Source: Streptomyces cyaneus (GTDB taxonomy: Bacteria; Actinomycetota; Actinomycetes; Streptomycetales; Streptomycetaceae). From it: 64,000 bases of DNA. The translations under genes were made by a program, and so were the position numbers. Each line of letters starts with the position of its first letter. Within the stretch, counting starts at the first letter, position 1. The notes below the pieces were generated by a model. The model was not told where the DNA came from. It did not search any database and saw only the letters and a list, made by a program, of their open reading frames with translations. This document shows, one piece after another, positions 15,086 to 23,617 of the stretch. The stretch covers positions 283,059 to 347,058 of the forward strand of contig NZ_RQJW01000011.1 of the NCBI RefSeq assembly GCF_004028635.1, read 5' to 3'.

Positions 15086-16450
15086 ATGAGTGAGGAGCTG
15101 GAAGACGCCCTGGTCGACGCCTCGACCGACGTGCTGGCCGACGCCCCGATCGACATACTGGGCGACCCCGCACGGCTGTTGAGCGCTGACCGTGAGGCGT
15201 TGCGCGACCACCTTGCCGCCTCCGAGGATGACGCGGAGAGCGTGGGGGGCGAGGTCTTCCTTCAGGCTGAGGCGATCTTCGGCGGCGCGGAGGTCTCGAC
15301 AGCCGAGTTCGCCTCCTGGCTGCACTTCGCGGCGAAGGCGACCGGGCACGAGGAGTACGCCGAGCGGATCGCGAAGGCCGAGCCCGGGATGCCTTGGCGC
15401 ACGGTGTGGGCGTGGTGGCGGCCGGCCAACTGGTTCCTGGCCCATCCGAGCCTGAACGGCGACTACTACCAGGTCCACCGCCGCCTGTACGAGGGGCGGG
15501 AGTTGATCGAGGTGTCCGATCACCGCGGCCCGCTATGGCTCGACGCGGAGACGGGCCAGAGGGTGAAGGTCCAGGTCTTGGGAGAAGGACCGCTGGCAGA
15601 AGCTCCCGTGTCACCGGCGGTGTGGGATGCCCCCGAGTTGTCCGACTGGGACCTGATGGCCCCGGAGAGTTGGGAAGGCGCCGTCGCCTTCGCGGCCGAG
15701 GGCGGCAGGACTCGCTACCTCGTTGAGAACGCCCATGGCATAGCGGTGCTCGAGACGGACGCCGAGGTGCTCCGGGGCTGGCCGCGCGGCGACGGGATCG
15801 ACCCCACGTCGTCCGAAGACCCGCCCCTCGAGGCCGAACCGGCGCACCGGCGGCCGACCGGTCCGCTCACCGCGGCACGGGTCGATGACGCCTTCGGGGA
15901 GCGGTACGTGGTTCGCCTACCCGAGAGTGCGTTGCCTCCGGAGCTCGAACACCCTGGGAGCAGACGGCACTTGAGGGAGATCGGCCTCCCGACGCTGTGG
16001 CAGTGCCATGGGGCCGAGTACGAGACCCGGACGGCCGATGCCATGCGGGCCCCCGGCGCCGGGGACCTGTCCGAGGACGGCCTGCCCAGCGGGGTGACCG
16101 CCGCGGACCTGATGGCCTTCGGCACGTGCGACTACGGCGAGCTGTATCTGCACCGCCTCGACGGCTCCGTGCACATCTGGAGCCGCCTGGACGGCCCCAC
16201 AGACAAGACGCTGGTGCCGCTCGCGCCGGACCTCGATGTCTTTACGCGCATCCTTGAAGCCGTCTACCGCTACAGCAACGCCTGCTGGCATTCCTATCCG
16301 GTGGAGGGGGGCCAGGAGTACGTGGCGCAGACGTTCCTGGATGAGGTGAATGAGCTCGCTCCAGGGCTGTTCGACCGGAAGACGTCCAGTGGCGAGGTGT
16401 GGAGCTGGCTCTACGCCGGGATCACCGAACTGGGGGTGGACGGTTTTTAG
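15086..16450 (+). CDS. short SUKH-4 family protein without P-loop domain
   Basis: A 454-residue protein starting MSEELEDALVDASTDVLADA. It contains EFASWLHFAAKATGHEEYAE and MPWRTVWAWWRPANWF, matching the linker of the large family (EWVAWLHHSALNRGDESLAR, LPWKTVWTRCRP), and a C-terminal SUKH-4 domain. That domain has LMAFGTCDYGELYLHRLDGS, LDVFTRILEAVYRYSNACW and a terminal EVWSWLYAGITELG. The N-terminal P-loop NTPase present in five relatives is absent, although the start is well defined. SUKH-4 proteins are immunity proteins of polymorphic toxin systems. It is the only family member on the plus strand and overlaps the convergent gene end at 16447 by 4 bp. Confidence 0.8.
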   Translation: MSEELEDALVDASTDVLADAPIDILGDPARLLSADREALRDHLAASEDDAESVGGEVFLQAEAIFGGAEVSTAEFASWLHFAAKATGHEEYAERIAKAEPGMPWRTVWAWWRPANWFLAHPSLNGDYYQVHRRLYEGRELIEVSDHRGPLWLDAETGQRVKVQVLGEGPLAEAPVSPAVWDAPELSDWDLMAPESWEGAVAFAAEGGRTRYLVENAHGIAVLETDAEVLRGWPRGDGIDPTSSEDPPLEAEPAHRRPTGPLTAARVDDAFGERYVVRLPESALPPELEHPGSRRHLREIGLPTLWQCHGAEYETRTADAMRAPGAGDLSEDGLPSGVTAADLMAFGTCDYGELYLHRLDGSVHIWSRLDGPTDKTLVPLAPDLDVFTRILEAVYRYSNACWHSYPVEGGQEYVAQTFLDEVNELAPGLFDRKTSSGEVWSWLYAGITELGVDGF

Positions 16451-17311
16451 GAGAGGGGGAGGGTGCCCTTGAAGCGGGCGTGGGGTACGCCGGGGTGGGT
16501 GGTGGCGAGCCAGCCGTGGCTGTGGGTACCGGACGCCGGCATGCCACCGAGTTCGACGGAGAGGTTGTCGGCTGCCGTGAGTGCGTGGGGCACGCCCTCG
16601 GCGTATTCCGCGGCCTCGTCGTCGTCCGCGTCTTTCCGGTGCTCGACCTCGAAGGGCAACAGCTCTCCCCGGAACCGCGGGTGGTCGTAACTGCCGAAGC
16701 TGCGCACCCTGTGACCGTCGCGGGCGATGTACCAGTTCTCGGCGGAGTTGTACGGGTCGATGACGTAGAGGTGAGCCTCGCCGCATCGCTCGCTGAGCTT
16801 GTCGGCCAGTGCGAAGCCGTCGAGTTCGTCGGCGGCGGCCACACCCATGACCGGCGGTGGTCGGCCGAAGGTCGTGCAGGCCGAGAGCGGCTACGGCGTC
16901 GTCGAGCCCGTCCGCCGGAAAGGCCAGCCAGCGGCCTGCCTCCGACGGGCCCCTCACTGGCCGCTCGTCCTTGAGCTTGATCCGCGCGAGACGCTCCAAG
17001 GCACTCCGGTCACGCTCGTCGAGGTACTCGGCGCCATCAAGGTTCACCAGGACTTTGAGGGCATTGCCGCGCAGCCGCCCCGGCCCTTGTCGCCGGATCT
17101 CCCGCAGGCGCGGCAATGCCTCGTCGCCCAGCCTCTGCAGGACGGACTCGGCGCCCCACTTCAGCCGGGACGGACCGCCTTCTCCGACATACGGCAGCAG
17201 ACTGTCGACCGCTTGTATGCCGAGGGCGACCAGACGGTCCTGCGCGGCCTGCCACACGCTGCGATCATTGTCGGTGAGGTCGCGCACGAGCGAGTCGATG
17301 GTGGCCGGCAT
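16447..17311 (-). pseudogene. frameshifted HEAT-repeat protein gene
   Basis: The gene starts MPATIDSLVRDLTDNDRSVW (ATG 17309-17311) with HEAT-like helical repeats (VLQRLGDEALPRLREIRRQG). The frame reads sensibly to AVAALGLHDLRPTTA, then turns to Arg-rich nonsense. A second minus frame continues with MGVAAADELDGFALADKLSE to the stop at 16447. Removing one C of the plus-strand CC at 16851-16852 joins the frames as ...LRPTTAVMGVAAADELDG. A single-base insertion or a sequencing error therefore splits a protein of about 287 residues. The C-terminal half is a compact acidic domain of unknown function. SUKH genes and HEAT proteins both occur among immunity genes, but no role is proven. Confidence 0.7.
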
Positions 17312-17490
17312 GGATGTACCTCGATTGGGGTTCGTGCGGGAGGGTCTAACGACTACCCCGCCCGTATGCGTCCCCGTAGTCGGGTTGAGTCGGCTCAAGT
17401 CGAGTCGAGGCGAGGCGAGGCGGGCCGGGGTGGGTCGGGACGGGGGAGGGGCGAGGCGGCAGTGCCTCGCCCGACCGGCTCGACGTCGGA
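17312..17490. other. 179-bp intergenic stretch with simple repeats
   Basis: No gene is supported. The stretch contains GAGTCG and GAGGC simple repeats (about 17385-17425) and a short hairpin GCGAGGC...GCCTCGC near 17450-17470. The hairpin lies between the stop of the minus-strand SUKH fragment at 17491 and the start of the HEAT gene at 17311, so it may act as a weak terminator. Confidence 0.5.
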
Positions 17491-17824
17491 TCAGTCGTTC
17501 TCCCAGAGTCCGTAGCTCCCCGCCGGCAGGGGGCCGAGCAGACTCTTCAACACGCGACTCGACTGCACTGATCGCCTGATACGCCCCGCACGCTGCACGT
17601 TCGCAACGATCAGTGGCCGGTCGCCAAGACCCGCCGTCCTCAACGCCGTGCCCAGCCGGAGCGTCGGCTCCAGGGATCCGACACACCGCAGGAGTCGAGA
17701 ATCGCAGAACGTCTCGCACCCGCTCGAGAACGCCGGTTCGCCCCGATCCAGCACCGCCGAGTACCTCGACGTACCGCTCGCGTGCTTCGGCGTGCCACCA
17801 CGCGAGGATCTGAGCGACGGCCGT
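17491..17824 (-). pseudogene. N-terminal fragment of a P-loop/SUKH-4 family gene
   Basis: One minus frame reads AVAQILAWWHAEARERYVEV, then LGGAGSGRTGVLERVRDVLR (a Walker A-like GGAGSGRTG) and FSTPAVCRIPGAD. After a frame change a second frame reads RPLIVANVQRAGRIRRSVQS and ends at 17491. These match, in order, the Walker A and the hhhhANVQxAG motif of the large family. A TAG lies in frame at 17825-17827, so no start remains. The linker and SUKH-4 part are absent: this is a dead N-terminal piece. It is an additional family member, not part of the neighbouring HEAT gene. Confidence 0.65.
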
Positions 17825-17868
17825 CTACGCGTTTGCCGGTCGGCCGGTTGCCACGGCGGACCAGCCGG

Positions 17869-18432
17869 CTAACGCGCCACGCGGTGGCGGAGGTAGACGA
17901 CCCCCGAGCTGAAGGTGCGGGTCTCGACGAGTTCGAGATCCACCCGGCGCTCGCCTTGGGGGAAGAACGGAATGCCACCGCCGACCAGCACCGGGTAGAC
18001 CACGGCCCGGTACTCGTCGATCAGACCCAACGCGGCCGCCTCGGCGGCGAGAGTCGCGCCGCCGATCGCGATGTCGCCCTCCCTCGGCTCGGCTCGCAAC
18101 CGCTCGATCTCCTCCGCCAGGCCGCCGGAGGCCAGGCGGGCATTGCCCTGGACCGCCGACAGAGTGTTGGAGAACACCACCTTTGGGAGCGGATTCCAGA
18201 GCGCGGCCCACTCGAGCTCTGCGTCGTCGAGCGATGGATTCTGGTCGGCGGTCTCCCAGTACAGCATCGTCTCGTACAGCCGTCGTCCCAACAGGTGGAC
18301 GCCGACCTCTCGAATCTCGTCGATCCAGAAGCGAAAGACCTCCTTGTCGGGCACCGTCCAGTCGAAGCCGCCGTCCGGCCCGACGATGTAGCCGTCAAGT
18401 GAGACGTTCATCGAATAGGTCACGCTGCGCAT
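17869..18432 (-). CDS. dihydrofolate reductase family protein (RibD C-terminal domain)
   Basis: A 187-residue protein, from ATG 18430-18432, starting MRSVTYSMNVSLDGYIVGPD, the typical opening of the DHFR/RibD C-terminal family. It also has LLGRRLYETMLYWE and DIAIGGATLAAEAAALGLID, the NADPH-binding GG segment. Family members reduce pterin-like or pyrimidine substrates with NAD(P)H; the substrate here cannot be told from sequence. It looks intact and lies between fragments of SUKH-4 genes, so it is probably an unrelated passenger of the rearranged region. Confidence 0.85.
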   Translation of the reverse strand: MRSVTYSMNVSLDGYIVGPDGGFDWTVPDKEVFRFWIDEIREVGVHLLGRRLYETMLYWETADQNPSLDDAELEWAALWNPLPKVVFSNTLSAVQGNARLASGGLAEEIERLRAEPREGDIAIGGATLAAEAAALGLIDEYRAVVYPVLVGGGIPFFPQGERRVDLELVETRTFSSGVVYLRHRVAR

Positions 18433-18585
18433 CAGAAGTCCTCCTCGGTGACAGGTTCGACAGTACGACCGCCGGACGCCCCAGGACTCATCGCGGCGCG
18501 CGGGATCCCTGGGGCGATTCACCCCACGAGATCATTTCGTTGAGAAGACCCCAGTCACTGAGAGCAGGTTCGGCTTCAGCAGGGA

Positions 18586-18790
18586 TCACTTGAGGGCTCG
18601 AATTCTGTATACATCGCAGGCGCTTCGCATCGACCCGGATTCGCCCGGGTCGATGCGATTCAGCCAGTGACGTACACCTGTTTCCGTCTCCATGTTCTTG
18701 ACCGACCAGTGGGAGGCGAACCACCAGTAGTAGGGGCGGACCATGGCGACGAACTGGCCGAGACTGCTTCCGGCCGGCGATCGTAGACTT
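18586..18790 (-). pseudogene. C-terminal fragment of a SUKH-4 gene
   Basis: The minus frame reads SPAGSSLGQFVAMVRPYYWW, then FASHWSVKNMETETGVRHWL and NRIDPG. This matches the end of SUKH-4 proteins in the window (GSSLSQFMTLVGLYRLLPLS, AHWSVKAWAKEIDPEAAASS in 32938-35145). No upstream part of the gene is present, because the next gene ends at 18926. The last 25 residues diverge. It is a tail-only remnant of a further copy. Confidence 0.6.
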
Positions 18791-18925
18791 GCGCCAGCAA
18801 GCGCATCCGCAGACCGAACGCGAGCCGTGTGGCGACAAGGGACTCCTCTTCTCGCCGGCGTCCGGCCCGCCAAGGACCAGGCCGGTCGAGTGCTCCAGTG
18901 CGGCGAACAGACGGAGCCTCCGCCC

Positions 18926-20983
18926 TTATTCGGTGCCCCAGGAATCCAGATCCCCGTCGAAGACGTGTTCCCAGTGATCTGCGTTCTCGGTCGCCGAGTC
19001 GATGTCTTCCGCCCACTGCCACAGGCTGCGGCGGGCGTCTCCGCGTTCGGCAGGCGTATTGAAAGGACTTGTCAGAAACTCGTGGTACAGGCGGAAAAGG
19101 GTGCAGAACTGGCGAAGGCCCGTGGCCAAGGTCAACGAACTGTATCCCGTGCGGTAGTCCTGGACGACAGCACCGGTGCCGCCATCGAGCAGCGCGTTAC
19201 CGCCGGTCCATTCGGCCAGAGAGTAGAAGGGGCCCTCGCTCTCCGGAGGATCCATGTCATCAGGCCATGGGACTTCCACCAGCCCGGTCTTCGCCAGGTC
19301 GGCCGTGTGAACGAAGGGCAGTTGGTCCGTCAAGTAGGGCCAACCGACGCCGGTCAGGAATTGTCGACTGTCCGAATCGCTCAGACCTGATGGCAGTTCG
19401 TCTTCTGAAAGGACCCGGCATACACCTTGCCCGAACGAGCTCTCCAGCCATGACCGAGTGGGAGCGTTCCGTGCCACGGCTTGGTCAGGACAGCGCCAGA
19501 GGGCCGCCTCAGTGAGGGGGCCGACGAACGGTTCCGGCAGCGCTTCCAGGTGAGGTTGTTCCCTCGGGGTGGTTGTCACCTCCACGACGAATGGGCCGGT
19601 GGGGCCTGAGATCAGCCACTCCGCATTCGATACGGCTTTGGACCTGAAGGGGCGAGATGCGCCCAGGCGCCCGTCGAAGATGTGGCGCACCGGTGGTCCG
19701 ACTGCACGGAGGCGCCAGGAACGGCTCTCGGCGAATTCCGGAAAGTCTCGAGTTCCAGGGGCGTCCTGCGACGGCTGGTCCGCCGGCGCGTCCTCGGACT
19801 CTTCCGACCGTCCGAAAATGCCGAACGGCCGACACCTGGTCCACACGGTTTTCCAAGGGAGCTCGACCCCGGACTCGGCGACGATCGACCGGGCCAGCGA
19901 TTCATCCCCCCTGTTGAGAGCGGAATGATGCAGCCACGCCACCCACTCCGCATGCGGTGCGGCCGCGAGCCCCAGTTGCTCGAGATAGTGGGTATCAATG
20001 GCAAGGCCACCCTGCGGAATCCCGCGGGGCCAGGTCGCGGCCATGCCCTGCAACAGCCCCGTCGCATCAAGGTTCGCGAGGACCTGACCATCAGCCAGCA
20101 GGGTCTCGAGAAGACCCGCATGGGCAGCATGGAGCGCGGCTGTTCGGGCCGCATAGGTGCCGGTGGGGCCGACGCTCTCCCAGGCTGTCGCGCCGCGTGC
20201 CTTCAACGGCTCCAGGAGTGCGGAGAGCAGCCTGCCGTGATCGACGGGACGGAGCAGTCTGATCCGATGCCGATCCGATTCGGCGTGAAATCCGAACTCC
20301 CTGCCCAGGCTAGGGACTTCGACGATGAACAGGCGATCCGAGAGGGATTCCGCGAGTTCGGCGAGTTCGCCGGCCGAGATCTGAATTCCCAGGCATCGGC
20401 AGAGCTCTGCCCAGACAGGGAGAGAGACCGTGCGACGTTCTGCTGCCGCCAGAGCCCGGACAGCAGGGTGCCGGGTGAGGATGTCCAGCCATTCCCCCGA
20501 TCGGGTCTCCTCGGCGCCCGGAGAGGTCAGGACGATGTCATTTCGTGCGGGCGCCGGCACCCAGGGTCTATCAGCGGAACGCTCGACCACGAACTGCAAG
20601 GTCGGCCGCGAGAATTGCTTGAGCGTACGGACCATGCGCCGGGCTATCCGGCTTGCTTCACACGAGGTCACGGATTCGCCGGCCCATTGAACGTTGCCGA
20701 GCAGCGCGACGCCGCCACTCTGAATGCGTTGGGCGCCGGCAGCGAGTGAGGCCGGAGAGTCGGTGACGCCCCAGGCGCGGAGGAGGTGATAGGCAATATC
20801 ATCCGCGGTCTTGCCTCGACAGTCGACGTGGACCGCTCCCGGGATCCGGGCCGCCAGTTCGCTGAGCAAGGCCGTCTTGCCGGACCCCGGTACACCCCGG
20901 ACGGCGAGGGTTCCGTACAGGCGATGGGGTTCCGCCAGCCAGGCTTCGGCCTGCTCGAGTGCCCGCTCGGGTGTCAGTTCCAC
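18926..20983 (-). CDS. P-loop NTPase/SUKH-4 fusion protein, copy 1
   Basis: A 685-residue protein from GTG 20981-20983 (GAGGA 5 bases upstream); the longer ORF reading is rejected. Walker A GVPGSGKTALL is at 30-40. The usual Walker B strand is replaced by VALLGNVQWAG at about 92-102. The linker holds EWVAWLHHSALNRGDESLAR and LPWKTVWTRCRPFG near 375-385. The SUKH-4 domain is at about 530-685: FLTGVGWPYL, GPFYSLAEWTGGNALLDGGT, LRQFCTLFRLYHEFL. SUKH-4 proteins neutralise polymorphic toxins by binding. The role of the fused NTPase is unknown; it may sense or be regulated by nucleotide. A truncated duplicate of its 5-prime end lies directly upstream (20974-21159). Confidence 0.8.
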   Translation of the reverse strand: MELTPERALEQAEAWLAEPHRLYGTLAVRGVPGSGKTALLSELAARIPGAVHVDCRGKTADDIAYHLLRAWGVTDSPASLAAGAQRIQSGGVALLGNVQWAGESVTSCEASRIARRMVRTLKQFSRPTLQFVVERSADRPWVPAPARNDIVLTSPGAEETRSGEWLDILTRHPAVRALAAAERRTVSLPVWAELCRCLGIQISAGELAELAESLSDRLFIVEVPSLGREFGFHAESDRHRIRLLRPVDHGRLLSALLEPLKARGATAWESVGPTGTYAARTAALHAAHAGLLETLLADGQVLANLDATGLLQGMAATWPRGIPQGGLAIDTHYLEQLGLAAAPHAEWVAWLHHSALNRGDESLARSIVAESGVELPWKTVWTRCRPFGIFGRSEESEDAPADQPSQDAPGTRDFPEFAESRSWRLRAVGPPVRHIFDGRLGASRPFRSKAVSNAEWLISGPTGPFVVEVTTTPREQPHLEALPEPFVGPLTEAALWRCPDQAVARNAPTRSWLESSFGQGVCRVLSEDELPSGLSDSDSRQFLTGVGWPYLTDQLPFVHTADLAKTGLVEVPWPDDMDPPESEGPFYSLAEWTGGNALLDGGTGAVVQDYRTGYSSLTLATGLRQFCTLFRLYHEFLTSPFNTPAERGDARRSLWQWAEDIDSATENADHWEHVFDGDLDSWGTE

Positions 20984-21159
20984 TCGATTCCTCGCTTCAG
21001 CGTTCGCGTGCTTCCCGCCATCGGCCAGGTTTTGCCCCGAAGGAACTCGGTCTTGCCCGAGTCGGCCGTGCCGCGGATTGCCAGAGCGGGTTGCCTCCGG
21101 TTCGGTGGCGCCGCAAGCCACGTCTGGGCCCGTTCCAAGGCCTGCTCACGGGGCTCCAC
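20974..21159 (-). pseudogene. truncated 5-prime duplicate of a P-loop/SUKH-4 gene
   Basis: It starts at a GTG preceded by GAGGA, as does copy 1, and reads VEPREQALERAQTWLAAPPN then RRQPALAIRGTADSGKTEFL. This parallels the start of copy 1 (VELTPERALEQAEAWLAEPH, LAVRGVPGSGKTALL). The frame stops after 61 residues at 20974, just past the start of copy 1. It is either a partial tandem duplication or the stub of a lost gene. Confidence 0.6.
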
Positions 21160-21434
21160 CTGGTCCTCAATTCAATGTCTCGCTTGGCCCGATGCTCATT
21201 CCAGGCCATGGATGTCAGACACGCATCACGCTGACGTTTGCAGGTATGTGAGGGCGGGAGGGTGGGTGCGCCCGGCGCGTCGGCCGGCACTGACTCGGCA
21301 GCCCGCCCGGAGTGATAGGGGTAGGCATCGACGAACAGGCCCGTATCCGTGAGTAGCTGAGGCAGCGGCCCCGCTTCGAGGGCCGATCAGCATCACGCGA
21401 GGCCTGCTGGGCCTCTGCCTTCGCGGATCGTGAG

Positions 21435-23609
21435 TCAGTCGTTGTGCAGTGCGTACGTCCATGCCTCGGCCTGGGAGCCGGCCGCGTCGATTTCCCAGAC
21501 GGCATCTTCGATGTGCTGGCGGAACAGATGGTCTTCGTCCCGGTTCTCCAGCGTCCCGAGAATGCGACGTCCGGTGATCCACCACGTGACCATGGCCAAG
21601 AAGCGGTCGAGGGACGTTGCGACGAGAAAGCCGTCGAGTCCGCTCTCGTCGGCGCTGCGCGGCATGCGTAGGACGTGCCCGGAGGGGCCGTCGATCACGA
21701 TCTCGGCGCCCATCCACAAACCGATCTGGAAGAACGGGCCGTTCTCTGCCGGCTGTTCGAGCTCCTTGGTCCAGGACAACTGCCACAGGAAACGTTCGTA
21801 CTCGGGCTCCAGCCTGATTCCCTTTTCCTCCATGACGGGCAAACCGATGCTGGTGAGTACCCGGCGGGCGGTTTCATCGGTGAGTTCGGTCGGCAGGCTT
21901 TCCGGTGAGGTGCGCAGGACGGGCGCCTTGGGGAAGAGCTTTGCCAAATCGGCCGCGGTCGTCGTGGCAGCATTCATGAGAAGGGTGGGGCCTGCGGCGG
22001 TCTTTGAGCCGAGGAGCGGCGCCCCGCGGAGTGGAGCGAGCACGTGCTCTGCTTCCGTATCGGCGCCTTCCACGGCGAAGACACCTCCGGGGCCGGCGAA
22101 CACCGTCAGGTCGCCAAGACGGAGCGAAACAGGCAGGAGCTCGTCATCGGGCCCCTCCTCGCTGTTGTCGTGGGCCAGGAGTTCCCTGCGACGGGTCGGC
22201 CCGGCCCAGCCCGTCTCCGGCGGCCAAGCCAGTACATTCGCCGCGTCATCGGGGAAGTCCTCGTCGAACCAAGGTCCCCCTACGAGATCCGACGTCTCGG
22301 CGTCCCACACACGCACCCCGTTGTCCGAGGCCTTCGCGGCCACGGCCGGGCGATCGCGCCAGCGCACCTCGAACAGCGTGTAGACCGGACCGGGTTCGAG
22401 ATAGCTCGGGTCGTATCCGCCCGGTGGACGCCAGTGGGTCCAACGGGCCTTCCAGGGAAGACGTACGCCGGATTGTTCGATGGCGGCGCACAGTTCGGTG
22501 TCGTTACGCGCCATGGCCATCAGGTGCAGCCACGCCGCCCACTCCCCCTGATCTGTCGGCGCCACCCCGTACATCCACAAGTACACCGCGTCGGCAGCCG
22601 CGTTCGAACCGGGCACTGAACCGTCATGCGCGCAGTGAGCAGCGTCCAAGAGAGCGTTCTGCGGCAGATTGGCCAGTGCGTCGCCGTCTCGCAGCAGTAC
22701 GTCGAACTCGCCCGCCTGCACCGCGTGCATGGCCAGACCATGCGCGGCGTAACGCCCCAGCGGATTGGAGGCGGCCCAGCCGTCCGGATGCCGCAACCGG
22801 GGAGCGAGCCCTCGCAGCCACCGGACCATGTGGCTGTTCACCTGCTTGCTCAACTCCGCCGGCGTCTCACGACGCAGTGCTTCGGCCACGGCTTCGTCGG
22901 CGAACGAGACCTCCGCGTCGGTCACGGTGACGAGTTCGGAGAAACGATCGGCAAGCTCGCGCAGTGTCACCTCGTCGAAATCCGGGGCTCCGGCGGCCCG
23001 TGCCAACTCACTCCACGCTTCCCAGGGCACACGCCGCGGCTCGGACAGCGCCAGCGCGCGCAGATGCGGGGACTGCGAGGCAGTCACGACTACGGTCGCG
23101 AGTGCGTTCTGCAGGCCGTCGGGGGAAGTGTCGTCCAGCCAGAGCGAGGGCCTACGGTGCGGCGACGTGCCAGGAACCTGTGGCAGCGTATCGACCACAA
23201 CGCTCGGCCCTTCGAGGGCGAGAGTCTTCGCCACATGGTCGCGAACGAGAGCTGGCTGGGCGGACCTGCGGGTGAGCCCGGCCCGTCCCGCGTGCGTGAT
23301 CAGAACCAGCTTGCCGTCTCCGTGCAAGCGGGTGGCCCTGTCCCAGGCGTAGGGCTGCGCCTTGTCGTCGGGCACCCCGATGAGCCTGAGAGCGTTCCGG
23401 AACACATCTTCCGCATCGGCCTCCGTGGCATCGAGCAGCACGCTCTCGGGGATGTGCCGGTGCACCTCTTCCAGGACGCCCGTGGTGCCGGTGAGGCTGA
23501 CGACGTCCAAGTGCTTCTTCTTGGGGGTGCCGTCGCCCCACCAGTCCCGTACCTGTGCGACTGCCTGGGCCGGAGCGAAGCGGTCGGGGTCTGGGGACGA
23601 CTCGGGCAT
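21435..23609 (-). CDS. P-loop-like/SUKH-4 fusion protein, copy 2 (degenerate P-loop)
   Basis: A 724-residue protein from ATG 23607-23609 (MPESSPDPDRFAPA). The position of Walker A reads SLTGTTGVLEEVH (38-50), lacking the Gly-Lys-Ser/Thr, so nucleotide binding is doubtful. LVLITHAGRAG at 101-111 sits where relatives have ANVQWAG. The linker carries EWAAWLHLMAMARNDTELCA and LPWKARWTHWRPPGG. The SUKH-4 domain closes the protein: VLTSIGLPVMEEKGIRLEPE, FFQIGLWMGAEIVIDGPSGH, SLDRFLAMVTWWI. The gene begins 9 bp after the stop of a decayed deaminase cassette (23618-25289), so it may have been the immunity gene for that tip. Confidence 0.8.
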   Translation of the reverse strand: MPESSPDPDRFAPAQAVAQVRDWWGDGTPKKKHLDVVSLTGTTGVLEEVHRHIPESVLLDATEADAEDVFRNALRLIGVPDDKAQPYAWDRATRLHGDGKLVLITHAGRAGLTRRSAQPALVRDHVAKTLALEGPSVVVDTLPQVPGTSPHRRPSLWLDDTSPDGLQNALATVVVTASQSPHLRALALSEPRRVPWEAWSELARAAGAPDFDEVTLRELADRFSELVTVTDAEVSFADEAVAEALRRETPAELSKQVNSHMVRWLRGLAPRLRHPDGWAASNPLGRYAAHGLAMHAVQAGEFDVLLRDGDALANLPQNALLDAAHCAHDGSVPGSNAAADAVYLWMYGVAPTDQGEWAAWLHLMAMARNDTELCAAIEQSGVRLPWKARWTHWRPPGGYDPSYLEPGPVYTLFEVRWRDRPAVAAKASDNGVRVWDAETSDLVGGPWFDEDFPDDAANVLAWPPETGWAGPTRRRELLAHDNSEEGPDDELLPVSLRLGDLTVFAGPGGVFAVEGADTEAEHVLAPLRGAPLLGSKTAAGPTLLMNAATTTAADLAKLFPKAPVLRTSPESLPTELTDETARRVLTSIGLPVMEEKGIRLEPEYERFLWQLSWTKELEQPAENGPFFQIGLWMGAEIVIDGPSGHVLRMPRSADESGLDGFLVATSLDRFLAMVTWWITGRRILGTLENRDEDHLFRQHIEDAVWEIDAAGSQAEAWTYALHND

Positions 23610-23617
23610 GTAGCTCC

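Noticed and set aside
15917..17719. 600-codon minus frame taken as one protein
   Set aside because: It joins a SUKH-4 fragment, an intergenic stretch, the first half of the HEAT gene and out-of-frame text; only residues from ATG 17311 to about 16853 are genuine for the HEAT gene.
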